Position numbers and translations under genes: made by a program. Below the pieces are notes generated by a model that saw nothing but the letters and a program-made list of their open reading frames with translations, had not been told where the DNA came from and ran no database searches. From positions 17,004,288 through 17,068,287 of the forward strand of contig CM069605.1 in assembly GCA_035771175.1 (NCBI GenBank): 64,000 nt of DNA, given 5' to 3'. The stretch comes from Paratinospora sagittata. Its lineage: Eukaryota > Streptophyta > Magnoliopsida > Ranunculales > Menispermaceae. This document shows positions 1 through 10,436 of the stretch, piece by piece. Position 1 is the first letter of the stretch, and each line of letters starts with the position of its first letter.

Positions 1-1704
1 ACACTTTGTGCGAAACAAAGAATGAGAATTGGTTCCTAAACCATTTCATCAATCAGTTATAGGAACCAAATGGATCTTTAGAAACAAAAAGGATAAACAA
101 GGTATCATTGTCTCAAATAAGGCTAGATTGGTTGCACAAGGGTATAACCAAGAAGAAGGTGTTCACATTCGAAGAAGCCATGGCCCTGGAAGCAAGATTT
201 GAGGCAATAAGGATGCTACTTGCCGATTCTTGTTACAAGGATTTTTTCTTATAGCAAATGGATGTAAAGAGTGCATTTTTAAATGGATACATCAATGAAA
301 AGGTATATGTGGAACAACCTCCAAGGTTTGAGGATGCTCAAGACCCGAATTATGTGTTCAAACTCCACAAAGCCTTATGTAGATTAGGACAAGCTCCAAG
401 AGCTTGGTATGATCGATTGTGTTCGTTTCTTTTAGATCATAAGTTTCAAAAAGGAAAACTTGATCCAACTTTGTTTATTAAACACCATAATGGTAATATT
501 CTTGTTGTTCAAATATATGTGGACGATACCATTTTTGGTGCATGAAACAAAGAGTTGTGTGATCAGTTTTCAAAACTAGTGCAACTTTCTCGGCTTGCAA
601 ATTAAGCAAAGGACAAAATGCACCTTCATAAGCCAATCAAAGTATGCTAAGAAAATGGTCAAAAGTTTCAAATGAATAATTTCAAATCAGTTGATACTTC
701 ATGTAACTCTACAATTAAATTAGATAAGGATGAAAAAGGAAAACCGAATTATTCTAAACTTTATAGAAGTGTGAGTGGAAGTCTATTATACCTAACAACA
801 AGTAGACCTGACATTATGTTCAATGTTTGTCTTTGTACAAGATTTCAATTAGAATCTAAATAATCTCACTTAAAATGTGTCAAACAGATATTCAAATACA
901 TCAATGGCACACCAAACTTAGGAATTTGGTATTCCAAAGGTACTCCATTTGATCTAAAAAGTTATGTAGACTCTGATTATGTTGGTAGACTATAATAGGA
1001 AAAGTACCTCCAGATTCTACTACTTTCTTGAATTTTTCTTAATTTATTGGTTTTGCAAGAAGCAACACTCAGTGGCACTATCCACAATTGAAGCAAAATA
1101 TGTTGCAGCTGGAAGTTGTTGTTCTTAGGTCTTGTACATGAAACAACAACTTCACGATTATCAAATATTTGTTAAATGTGCTGAAATTCTGTGTGACAAT
1201 ACAAGTGCTATTAACATATCCAAAAATCATGTATTGCACTCCCGAACTAAACATATTCAAATAAGACATTACTTCTTACGAGATCATGTGCAAAATAAAG
1301 AAGTTATATTGTCTCACATTGGCACAAAAGAACAATTGGCTGATATATTTACTAAAGTTTTACCCGAAGACTAGTTTATTCACATTCGAAGAGAGCTTGA
1401 CATTTCTCTAAGACTAATTTGTGATATTTTGATGCTTACCTCTATCAAGGGGGAGAAATACTTCATAATCTTTACTATTTTTAATGTTTTTGAAAGGGGG
1501 AGAAGTAATATCATTGAAGCATCATAAAATCAGGGGGAGTTTTAGTATATTCCTTGGTGCAAAACTCATATCACATGAAACAAGGAGCATTAGTAATATG
1601 TTTGCATAACATTATCACTGCATTGCATGCATATTCATATTCATTATTTTAGCTTGCTTCAAAGCCTATAGTAATGCGTTTGAAATCATCAAAAATGGAG
1701 AGAT
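1..1704 (+). pseudogene. Ty1/copia (SIRE-type) pol remnant: reverse transcriptase and RNase H
   Basis: This is the 3' half of a copia polyprotein, broken by stops and frameshifts. The clearest RT piece (258-545) starts MDVKSAFLNGYINEKVYVEQ and ends in the catalytic block IYVDDTIFG. The segment at 672-863 carries the SGSLLYLTTSRPDIMF block of the connection domain. The segment at 1132-1374 is RNase H, with CDNTSAINISKN, HIQIRHYFLRDHV and a terminal ADIFTKVLPED. About 330 bp of non-coding sequence follows pol and contains two aagggggaga-type purine tracts (around 1448 and 1497). A third purine tract (aaaaatggagaga, ending at 1704) abuts the LTR. The long post-pol spacer with repeated purine tracts is typical of the SIRE/Maximus lineage. 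The 5' part lies outside the window. Not functional. Confidence 0.9.
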
Positions 1705-3701
1705 TGTTGAACCAATTATCCTGATGTCCTTTACAAGAGTATGTTTCTTATGTGAAAGATATTTTTATGATTACAAACCACATTATGTTTATAATAATAT
1801 TGTATACATGGCATATCTAATCCCACATGAAAGTTTCGAAGAATCAATGATGCATGGTGAATGTGTTGTCAAGATCCATCTAAACACCATGATAACTTGA
1901 AGAATATATATATCGTTATATGATTAGAAGATTGTGTTTAGGTTGTAGAATCTTTACTATCATATGATTCAGCAATATGCATGATTGCATGTTCTAGTCG
2001 AGTTGATTTTCAATCATTTACATTAAATTTTCTATGTTTGTTTTGATCCAAAAATACCAAGACTTTAATTGCATTTATCGAGGTTTAAATGGAAAATCAA
2101 AATTGTTTTTAAGTGTCCATCAGGACGCTAATACATCTTTCAGGACACTAATGTCTTAGCAACGCCCTCCTGGACTTGGTAAGTCAAGATGCTAATGAAA
2201 CATTAGGACGCTGATAGAGTTCAAGGTTGAATAAGTAGTGGCATAATTTAAGTCAACCTGTGAATTTGTCAGGACGTTGATTCAGTATCAACTCGCTAAT
2301 TGTTTTTCGAGTTTTAAATATTTTAATCTTTAAGGACGCTGATAGTTATAAGTTGAAAAACTCTCAGGACACCACTTGAACAGGAGTGCCCTCACTTAAG
2401 AACCAACTTTGTAACTCTCAGGACGTTGATCGTTCTTCAACGTACTTATTGTTTTTATGAATTAAAATTATCATGAGGCTTACTCGTTAGTAGCACCTCG
2501 TGACTTTAAATATTTTAAAATAAGGCAGGACGCTAATTGTGGATTAGAGTCTTCATGAAGTTTAGTCGTTTTAATCGTCAAGTAAGTGAGGATGCTTATA
2601 ATTAAGTAACACCCTCACTTCATAGTTCAGCAGGACTCTTATGGTCCATGAGCACCCTTAAAGGAACAAAATGACAAAGTCGACATTATGCGTCAGGATA
2701 CTAATTCAACACTGTCACCGTTCTGACACTTAACACTTTTTCAGATTACTTTTTCAGAACTGTGCAAAACTTTTTAGAACCTTTTGAATATTCTAAGAAT
2801 GTTCTAATATTTTATCAGAACATTCCTTTTTCATGTAAGATCAAAAGATTCATGTATTATCGTCGTAATTGCACAGAGCCGAAACGATTTATTTCAGGAA
2901 AGAGTGTGCTTGTTGTTTTTGAAATAACTTTGGGCGCCAAATTTACCAAGTCCATTTCACCACTGCTACTTCTATATATATGTTTCCTTAGAGCAAATAA
3001 AACATCGATATATCTAATATGAAAACTGAAAATCATCCAAAACGTTTAACAGTTTTCACTTGTGCAAAAACTTTTGGAAGTTAGTCTTCTACTCACTACT
3101 TTAAACTCACGATCTTTCGAAATACATTAAGTCTTTTGGATTAGTTGATCTTCATCTATATCTTTTCAAAAATCAATTAAAGAAAACGAAAGCTTCTTGA
3201 ACCAATTTTTAGTTGGACTTTATCATACATATTTTGTTGAATTTGTGGTAACAGAAGGTTCAATCCAAAGCTTTGTAAGTATCACTCTGATTCTAAGTAA
3301 ATGGAATCATATCTCATCTTGTATTTTGATATTAGTGACTGGTTTGTCATTAGGTTAGAGCAAGTTTTGCTCAAAGTTGTAACGGTCATTCTCACACCTG
3401 GAAGTTGAGAAAACATAACGGTTCTTCTCACACCCGTAAGTTGAGAAAGTGTATCGGTTTGGTCTTCACCCATAATAAGATCCTTAGTGGAGCTTGGACA
3501 AATCCCAACTGAGGAGGTTAGGTAGTGGATGTAGGTGAGGCCGAACCTTTAAAAATCTTATCTGTATTGCCTCTTTTATTGTCATTGTGTTTATATGCTA
3601 CTCTATTTAATCTGCTTTCAATATTTCATACATTCAAAATAAAGGTTAAAATTTGTTAAGTGTCCAATTCACCCCCCCTCTCGGACACATCTGGGCCAAC
3701 A
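1705..3701 (+). repeat. 3' LTR of the SIRE-type copia (LTR A)
   Basis: The LTR begins TGTTGAACCAATTATCC directly after a purine tract and ends CTGGGCCAACA, so it has TG...CA ends and is about 2.0 kb. The first half (2100-2720) repeats a short aggacgctaat-like motif many times. A TATATATAT box lies at 2973-2981. The last 350 bp hold small hairpins (3358-3447) and the run GAGGTTAGGTAGTGGATGTA shared with related LTRs. The C-rich end ccccccctctcggacac, just before the final CA, is also shared with the other SIRE-like LTRs of this window. Confidence 0.85.
2973..2981 (+). promoter_or_regulatory. Probable TATA box of LTR A
   Basis: TATATATAT sits about 730 bp before the LTR end and just upstream of the part shared by LTR A and LTR B. 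The paralogous LTR B has the same box at 3973-3983. Assignment rests on sequence and position only. Confidence 0.5.
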
Positions 3702-4705
3702 ATCAAAACGCTCACAATTTAGGAGCGCCCTCATAGGGAGAAACGACAAAACTGTGTGTTGTACGTCAGGACGCTCACACAATACTGTCAAAAAGCTGAT
3801 AATTGTGTTAGCCTATGTGCTTTTCTGAACTTTATATTTTCATGAAAACACAGAGGATTCAGGTCTTGTTGCACTATCTGAATTAATCCACTTCCGTGAA
3901 ACAATTGACAGTTCAATTTAAAATGGATTTGAGTGCCAAAAACTTTCTTGAAGACCGAGATTAAGTGTTGTCTATATATATATACTACACTTCAAGCTTT
4001 TGAATATAGAACAACTGATATATACAACTAAGCATCTTAGAAATTTTTTTTGCGAAAAATTTTTGTAAGTTCTACTATCATTTTTGTAGTAAAAACTCTG
4101 ATGTTTTTGCGAAAACTCTGATATGTTTTTTCTTCAGATTTATTGATTCTCATTACAAAACTTTCTCAAATCCATCAAAGAAAAGAAGAGCTTAGAACCT
4201 TTAGTGTTTCAGCCGATCTTCATAATACATATTCTGTTGAATCAGTGTCAACTGGGGTTCAAGCAAAGCTCTATAAGTATTTCGTTGATTCCTAGTAACG
4301 GAATTAAAATACTATACTCGTATTTCAGATTGTTAAGTGATTGTGTGTGTTACTTGGTTTGAGCAAGTGTTGCTCATGTTATAACGTTTTCTCACACTTG
4401 TAAGTTGAGAAGGTGTAACGATTTTCTCATACCTATAAGTTGAGATGGTCTAATGGTTTAATTCTCACCCGTAAGAGGATCAGGTAGTGGAGTTTGAACA
4501 AAATCCTAACTTGGAGGTTAGGCAGTGGATGTAGGTGAGGCCAAACCACTATAAATCTTTTGTGTACTGTTGCATATTGTTTCTTATTGTATTTTCTTTG
4601 AAGACTGCAATTACCTGTTGAATATTATTAACTTTTTTTTTTAATATAGGAAATTAACCTATCATTGTCCAATTCACCCCCTTCTTGGATACATCTGGGC
4701 CAACA
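3702..4705 (+). repeat. 5'-truncated second LTR of the same SIRE family (LTR B)
   Basis: Immediately after the CA end of LTR A, a second copy of the LTR's 3' half begins without a TG start. It enters at a point matching about 2640 of LTR A (gcgccctcatagggag against gagcacccttaaagg). It includes a TATATATATAT box (3973-3983), the U5 hairpins (4361-4445), the GAGGTTAGGCAGTGGATGTA run and the same ccaaca end at 4705. Two LTR ends in tandem suggest unequal recombination between LTRs, or insertion next to an older truncated LTR. The next base is gypsy integrase. Confidence 0.8.
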
Positions 4706-5160
4706 TAGGTAAACCTCGAATCTCTGTCGCTGACAATGGTCTGAGGCACACCCTAATACTTCACCACATGAAATAGGAAAAGATAAGTTGTCTCATCTGC
4801 TGAGCAATTCCTGGGAGTTCGAATAAAGGTACATACTTCAAAAATCATTCCACTACCACAATAATCGAGCAAAACTCCCCCACTTTTGGCAAAATAGCTA
4901 TGAAGTCCATCGTCACACTCTCCCACGGGTAATGAGGAACCGACAGTGGTTTTAAAAGCCCTGTTAATCTGTTTCGTTCTACTTTGCCCTGCTGACAAGT
5001 AAGGCAAGTCTTGACATACTCAGTGACATCATTCCGCATATTCAGCCAATAGCTGTCCCATTCAAGTAGGGCCAAAGTGCGGTGACTACCCGGATGATCC
5101 GCCCATTGAGTGTCATGACACTCATGCATCAACTCCCTGCAAAGTCTACCAGTGCGAGGT
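4706..5160 (-). pseudogene. Ty3/gypsy element A: integrase fragment
   Basis: Read on the minus strand, this contains the integrase H2C2 zinc-binding module (HECHDTQWADHPGSHRT followed by CLTCQQGK) and the start of the catalytic core (PWESVTMDFIAILPK). It reaches the conserved IVSDRDxRF block near 4718-4737 and is cut off there by the SIRE LTR ending at 4705. The remainder of the integrase core and the 3' LTR are missing from this side. Either they lie left of the window or they were lost. It belongs to the same element as the RT, PR and gag pieces that follow. Confidence 0.88.
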
Positions 5161-6480
5161 ACATAGAGACACCCCCCTTAGTGACAAGCAACCTATATTT
5201 AATATGGAATCGTCTTGTCCGACCAGCTTCCACTAGTGGCCAGAGAGTTTTGACCTGAGGATCCATCTGCAACCCGTCTTTGATTCAAGCATGCAAGGTA
5301 GTCTGTAGTTTCCTGATGCTCTTATGAGCTTCAATCGAAAGTGTAGCAAGGTCTGTCTTTCAACTTAGTGCATTTGCAACTTGATTAGTTCACCCAGGCT
5401 TATATTCAAGTACCATGTTGAACTCTGAAAGGAACTCTTGCTATCGAGCTTGCTTCGAGGTATGCTTTTTTAGGGTTAAGAAATGTGAAATAGCCACATT
5501 ATCTATCTTCACAACAAACCTCGAACCCAACAAGTAATGCCTCCACATTCGAAGGCAATGGATCACCATAAATAACTCTTTCTCCTAAGTTGTGTAACGA
5601 CGCTCAGCTTCAAAAAATTTTTGGTTCTCAGAAGCTAAAGGATGTCCTTCCTGGACTAACACTCCACCAAATGCAAAATCTAAAACATCTATATGTACTT
5701 CAAAAGGCTTGCTCAAATCAGGAAGAGAAAAAATAAGATCTTCTATCACCACCTATTTCAAGTCATCAAATGCACGCTGACGCTCTTCTGACCAAACCCA
5801 CAGTTGATCCTTCTTCAATAGGTCCGTTAAAGGCGTTGCTCCTGCCGAATAACCTTTGATGAACTTATGATAGTAGTTCACCAAACCGAGAAAAGACCGC
5901 AACTCAGACACTGTTATTGGGGCCTTCCATTCTTAGATAGCACGAACTTTCGCCATGTCCATCTTCAGTGTGCCACCACCAATGTAATGGCCTAAGAAAG
6001 CAATATCTTTTTGAGCAAAAGAACATTTCTCCTCCTTCACATAGAGGTGATTTTTTCGCAATAACTTGAAACAATCTTCAAGTGTTCTATATGTTTCTCT
6101 AGAGTAGGGCTGTATATGACAATGTCATCAAGGTACACCACCACGAACTTGTCCAAATACTTATAGAATATCTCATTAATCGAGGTGCAGAAGGTAGCTG
6201 GAGCATTGGTTAAGCCAAATAACATCACCAGGTATTCGAATGCTCCACACCAAGTAACGCAAGTGGTCTTAGGTTTATCTTCTTCGAAAATTCGAACTTG
6301 ATGATACCCAGACTATAAATCAAGTTTCGTAAGTAGCTCGCTGCACCAAGTTGATCAAACAAATGATCAATTAAAGGAATAGGATACTTGTTTAGGACAG
6401 TTACCTTGTTCAACGCCCTATAGTCAACACACATCCGCAAACTTCCATCTTGTTTCTTTTAGAACAAAACAGGTGCCCCA
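5161..6480 (-). pseudogene. Ty3/gypsy element A: RNase H and reverse transcriptase
   Basis: Minus-strand RT blocks are readable across several frameshifts. [20 protein letters not shown] lies near 6440, MMLFGLTNAPATF near 6228, and the catalytic YLDD at 6124-6135 sits within VVVYLDDIVIYS. Downstream (5940-5200), degenerate tether and RNase H sequence is recognisable by short motifs only. The order PR-RT-RH-INT is gypsy order. Frameshifts near 6037 and 6225 and internal stops make it non-functional. Confidence 0.88.
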
Positions 6481-7164
6481 TATGGAGCTTTCGACAGTCG
6501 AATGAAGCCTGAGTCAATCAGCTTACTCAGTTGTTTCCTCAACTTCGCTAACTCTGGAGTTTCCATCCTGTAAGGACGACTAGCAGGCGGTTTCACCCTT
6601 GAAATCAACTCAATCTTATGATCAATGGGTCTTCGTGGAGGTAGTTGTTTGGGAAGCTTTTTAGGCATCACATCCTTGAAACTTGCCAATAACTTCACCA
6701 CTGCGGCTAGGACTGGATGTGAAGCCTCTTCCTGTCTATCTACCACTAATATAGCCAAGTATGTCGCCTTACTCTTCTTGAGACCTCGCTTGAGCTGGAG
6801 ATCAGAAATTATCTTGTCCTTCGGTTCAACCACCATTGTTGGAACCATGCAAGGAGATGCATCGGTACTGCCTTAGCTTCATGAAAGAACTTCATGCCTA
6901 ATATCACCTTAAAATGGCCATAAAGTCGGTCCTCCCTGACTACTTCCCCACATCTGTAGGAACGGCCTTCGCAATCCCATGGATAGGTCTCACAACAAAA
7001 TTAACTGCTTTTATCTTGCTCGCGTCACCCTCCAGCTTGAGACCCAAGCGTTCGACTTCACCTTCAACAAAGAAGTTATGAGTGGCTTTTGTGTCCACCA
7101 TAGCACGCATCGTCTTACCATTGATTTTGAGTTCAGCAAACATCAATCTTTTAGATGCACCCAT
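6459..7164 (-). pseudogene. Ty3/gypsy element A: aspartic protease and protease-RT linker
   Basis: The segment 7164-6940 reads as a retropepsin-like domain: LMFAELKINGKTMRAMVDTKATHNFF. The usual catalytic D-T-G triad is D-T-K here, so the active site is altered. After a short break, 6848-6459 encodes the linker and N-terminal RT, including LPKQLPPRRPIDHKIELI and PYRMETPELAKLRKQL, typical of plant chromovirus-type gypsy elements. Both pieces are in minus orientation and belong with the flanking gag and RT. Confidence 0.85.
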
Positions 7165-8296
7165 CTATTTCCCTGCAACTTGCTCCTTTAAAGCACTCAA
7201 CAATCGGAGAGCACCAATCCTCGGCTCATCTGACTCATTCTTTGAAGCATGTGATTGGGAAGTTCCCTCTGATTGCAACACGTTCAGAGAACCCTTCTAA
7301 GGGCAAATGACTACTCAATGTGGTCCCGAGCACAAAAACACTTCAATGGTTTTGTCTTGGAATTGGTCCTTGATGTAGATGCGTGTTTAGAAGACGAAGC
7401 TCCCTTGTTGAACTAGCTCATCTGCGTACTGGCACTATCGTCGTCCTTTCCTGAGTGAGGTTTGGAGTTATTGCCATTTGTGGGTTTCTTCTTATCACCA
7501 AGATTTGCATTATAATCATTCAATCTCTCTGCAACGGCTTGAGCAGATGCGAGGTCTTCAACACATTTCCTTCACAACTCAGTTTGAGACCACAACTTTA
7601 ATCCATCTAAGAAAGAGAACAATTTGTCTCCCTCGATCGTGCCCTATATGTCGAGCATAAGAGTAGAAAATTGCTTCACTTACTCCTGAATGGTACCAGT
7701 GTGTTGGAGTCTCTTAAGCTTCTGCCTAGCTAAGAACCCCACATCCTCCAGAAGAAATTGATGCCTGAGCACTTTCTTGAGATTTGCCCAAGTATCAACT
7801 GTAACCAACCCGTTCTCATTGTCTCTGCAACAGTTTCTCTATCATAGGTTGGCATCATTAGTTAGATACATGGTAGCCCTAAAAACCTTACCTTACTCGG
7901 TCTCTGGCTTTGCCACCTTAAAGTATTGTCCAAGATCGAACAATTTTTTTTAATTCCTTTGCATCTCGAGCTTCGCCATAATGCTTCGATTCTAGGATAT
8001 TAACTTTTTCCTGACTCTCGATCTCCCTCAGACCAGTCGCGCTAGCTAGTTTGGTGAGGACATTCAACCTAGCATTCATATTCATCGAGTTTCTCTTGAA
8101 CCTCTTGGAACGAACTCATAGGTTTCCTACCCATAGCGACCATAGATTCGCTATATGATTGGTGACTCATTTCAAGTAACTCAATCTTTGCAACCAATTG
8201 TTCCAACGTAGTTGCCATCTCCGTAGACCCGACTGTTTTGGTTTCTTTCTTCCAACCTTTCCTTAGATTACCTATTTTGTGTAGCCATTCTCTTTC
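7165..8296 (-). pseudogene. Ty3/gypsy element A: gag remnant
   Basis: The region lies between the protease and the primer-binding site and reads on the minus strand as degraded gag. Near 8220-7960 it has an N-terminal stretch (MATTLEQLVAKIELLEMSHQ) and a coiled-coil-like stretch containing ESQEKVNILESKHYGEARDA. A degenerate CCHC zinc knuckle lies near 7345-7310; its first cysteine is lost, leaving C-SGPH-...-C. Stops occur in all frames. The element 5' end is to the right (PBS 8297-8311). Confidence 0.7.
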
Positions 8297-8311
8297 TAAG
8301 CTCTGATACCA
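8297..8311 (-). promoter_or_regulatory. Primer-binding site of gypsy element A (initiator tRNA-Met type)
   Basis: On the minus strand the sequence TGGTATCAGAGCTTAG follows the LTR end GTGACA by two bases. This matches the 3' end of plant initiator methionine tRNA, used for minus-strand priming. It fixes the element orientation and the LTR boundary at 8314. Confidence 0.8.
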
Positions 8312-8313
8312 CT

Positions 8314-8793
8314 TGTCACAGGCGAGTCAATGAGGCAAGGCAATAACCGTGTGACACCCAGTAATATCAAGTAACAGGGTCAGCCAATCCGCAAGTAAAG
8401 AATAATAGCACACACAAGAACATGCAACAAGTAATTAAAATTATATTTGTATTAATTTCGAGTAAACGTTATACAATTGGTGTTTACACGAAAGGAATAC
8501 ACATGTACCCTAGGGAAGCAGGAATCGATAGAGCAATAGAAGCAAGCAATAGAAAACAGCAACAAGGGACACACATTGGTAGCTTTACAACAGACACTTG
8601 GTCGTAGGGGACACCTAAGCACTATCTCTAGGCGACTACCACCTGCCCTACAAGGTAGATCTTAAACTTTTACCCTAATCCCAAAAAGAAACATCAAAAT
8701 GTGAAGGTAATCATACTATCCCTCAAAATTACAAAAATACCCCCGATTACAAAAAAAAAACATGACGATGCATGGGACAATATGATAATGACA
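8314..8793 (-). repeat. 5' LTR of gypsy element A
   Basis: In forward orientation the LTR begins TGTCACAGG at 8314, next to the PBS. The best opposite end is TGACA at 8789-8793, giving an LTR of about 480 bp with a 5-bp terminal inverted repeat TGTCA/TGACA. An alternative end is GGGACA at 8779. The right boundary cannot be confirmed because no second LTR is in the window. Confidence 0.6.
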
Positions 8794-9425
8794 CATGGTG
8801 GAGGGTGCAAGTCCCTCGACCATGGTCGAGATGCAAAACCTTTGACTATGGCTGAGGGCACAAGTCCCTAGGCCACAGTTGAGAGTGCAAGTCCCTCGGC
8901 CATGACCCAAGGGCCCTAGCCCAAGGCTGAAGGACTTGCTCCCTCCGCCATAATAGAGGGAAACCCCCCTCGGTCATGGCCGAGGGGCCACCCTTGACCT
9001 TAACCAAGGTCGATGGGCCCCCCTTCCTCATTTTTTCTCTCTCTTTTCTCCCCCTTTCCCTCTCTATCTCTCACTTTCTTCTTGTCAATCTCTCGAGTAG
9101 GGGCTGAGGATTAAGACCATTGATCATGACTCGGATAGTGCCAAGAACGGATCCTGAGGCACCAAAGCTACAAGCCAAGTCCCGATGAGGAAAGGCGTAA
9201 ATCACTCTGCTGATGGCATCTCGCATTCAATGCACCCAAACACTCCTCTTCTACTACAAAAGGGGGCTCATTCCTTAGAAGCAGGTATGCTCTGAAACCT
9301 GAGAACTCTCTACTTTCGGTTATTCTACTATTCTATTATCTAACTTAAGCGTTGGAGTGTCTACGGTGGCCACGAGCCACCATCTCTGCAGGTCCGGAGC
9401 ACAACGCCTATGGAGAGGAAGTTCA
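8794..9425 (+). repeat. GC-rich LTR remnant with palindromic CTCGGCCATGGCCGAGG-like repeats
   Basis: From about 8800 to 9015 imperfect units of roughly 25-40 bp alternate (gagggtgcaagtccctcggccatgg-like). Each contains inverted arms around CCATGG. The sequence then becomes CT-rich, and at 9253-9425 it resembles the promoter and U5 of a Tat-type gypsy LTR: a tactacaaaaggggg box, then cttaagcgttggagtgtctac, then gcaggtccggagcac. It seems to be a truncated plus-strand LTR. I see no coding region in it. Confidence 0.5.
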
Positions 9426-10436
9426 AAGTTTCAGCCAGTCATTAGAACTAGTCAACCAGCATCGCCTCTCGGTCCAGCGTGGGATATTTTTGGTTGAAAC
9501 ACACTGATAAGGCCGTGAGACAATGCGAAGAAATGAACTCAACAAAGGCATGTTTGGATGGCCACAAGCTACGAAAATAATCAATCTTCTCCTCCAATTT
9601 TGCATAAATATGAGGGCAACATGTGTTACCTACATGAAACAAGGGTGAACCAATAAGAATGAAAAAACCAAGCATGAGTAGAAATATCCTAACATATCCC
9701 TTTGCTTTACCCAACAAACAGTACCTTCGACAAACCCGGGGCTTTAGACTCTCGTCCACCCAAGCCCCACTAATGAAAAACCATTCACTCCTCCAAGAAA
9801 GACCGTACTAAAAACTCACCTCAACCAACTTCCCTGATTAGTCAAGAAAATAGGTTTTAAGCATAATGAGGAGAAAAAAAAGAAGAAGAACCAGTATGGT
9901 GAATATCTAGACCTTGTCCATTGCCAATGTGAATCTAATCACCATGCAAATACTCTGTTCGATTCATCAAATTTGTTGCCTCAGAGCTGACATGATGCAT
10001 GGATTCAGAATCAAGATACCAAGTATTATCACACAATGTCTTTGGTGTGGCCATTAGAGCTGCCATTTGTGTTGTCATTTGCGTTGGTGCAAATGGAGGA
10101 GTAGCACTAAATGATGCACTAGATCCAGGCAAAGAACCTAAGTTCATATCAAATCGAAACCAACATTTCAGGCAATGTGACCAAGCTGACACTGTGGTCA
10201 ATTTCGACCTCCTTGACCATGTTTTCCATTGAACTACCATGATGACCTCGAAAATTCTGACTTCCTCTTGAATAGACTTGTGATCCAAATGATCCAGGAG
10301 CATTATGACCTGAAAAACCACCATTCTTTTGTTGATAAGAACTAGAGTATAACGTCAAGTGAACCGTAGAAGTATTGGAAGAATCAAGAGTTTTAATATT
10401 CTTCTCAATTCTCGATTCTTGAGCTAACAACAGAGT
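9426..10436 (-). pseudogene. Minus-strand Ty1/copia: end of gag, protease and integrase core remnants
   Basis: Minus-strand frames give copia gag C-terminus (LAQESRIEKN at 10430 and onward), a Gly/Ser-rich stretch, then the protease block TWYLDSESMHHVSSEATNL (near 10030). The usual copia motif there is D-S-G-A; here it is D-S-E-S. At 9590-9450 a degraded integrase core is visible (KLEEKIDYFRSLWPSKHAFV), where functional elements have a catalytic Asp in an F-x-S-D motif. The open reading frame is broken throughout. The gag upstream part lies beyond the solo LTR, at 12082-12545. Confidence 0.75.
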
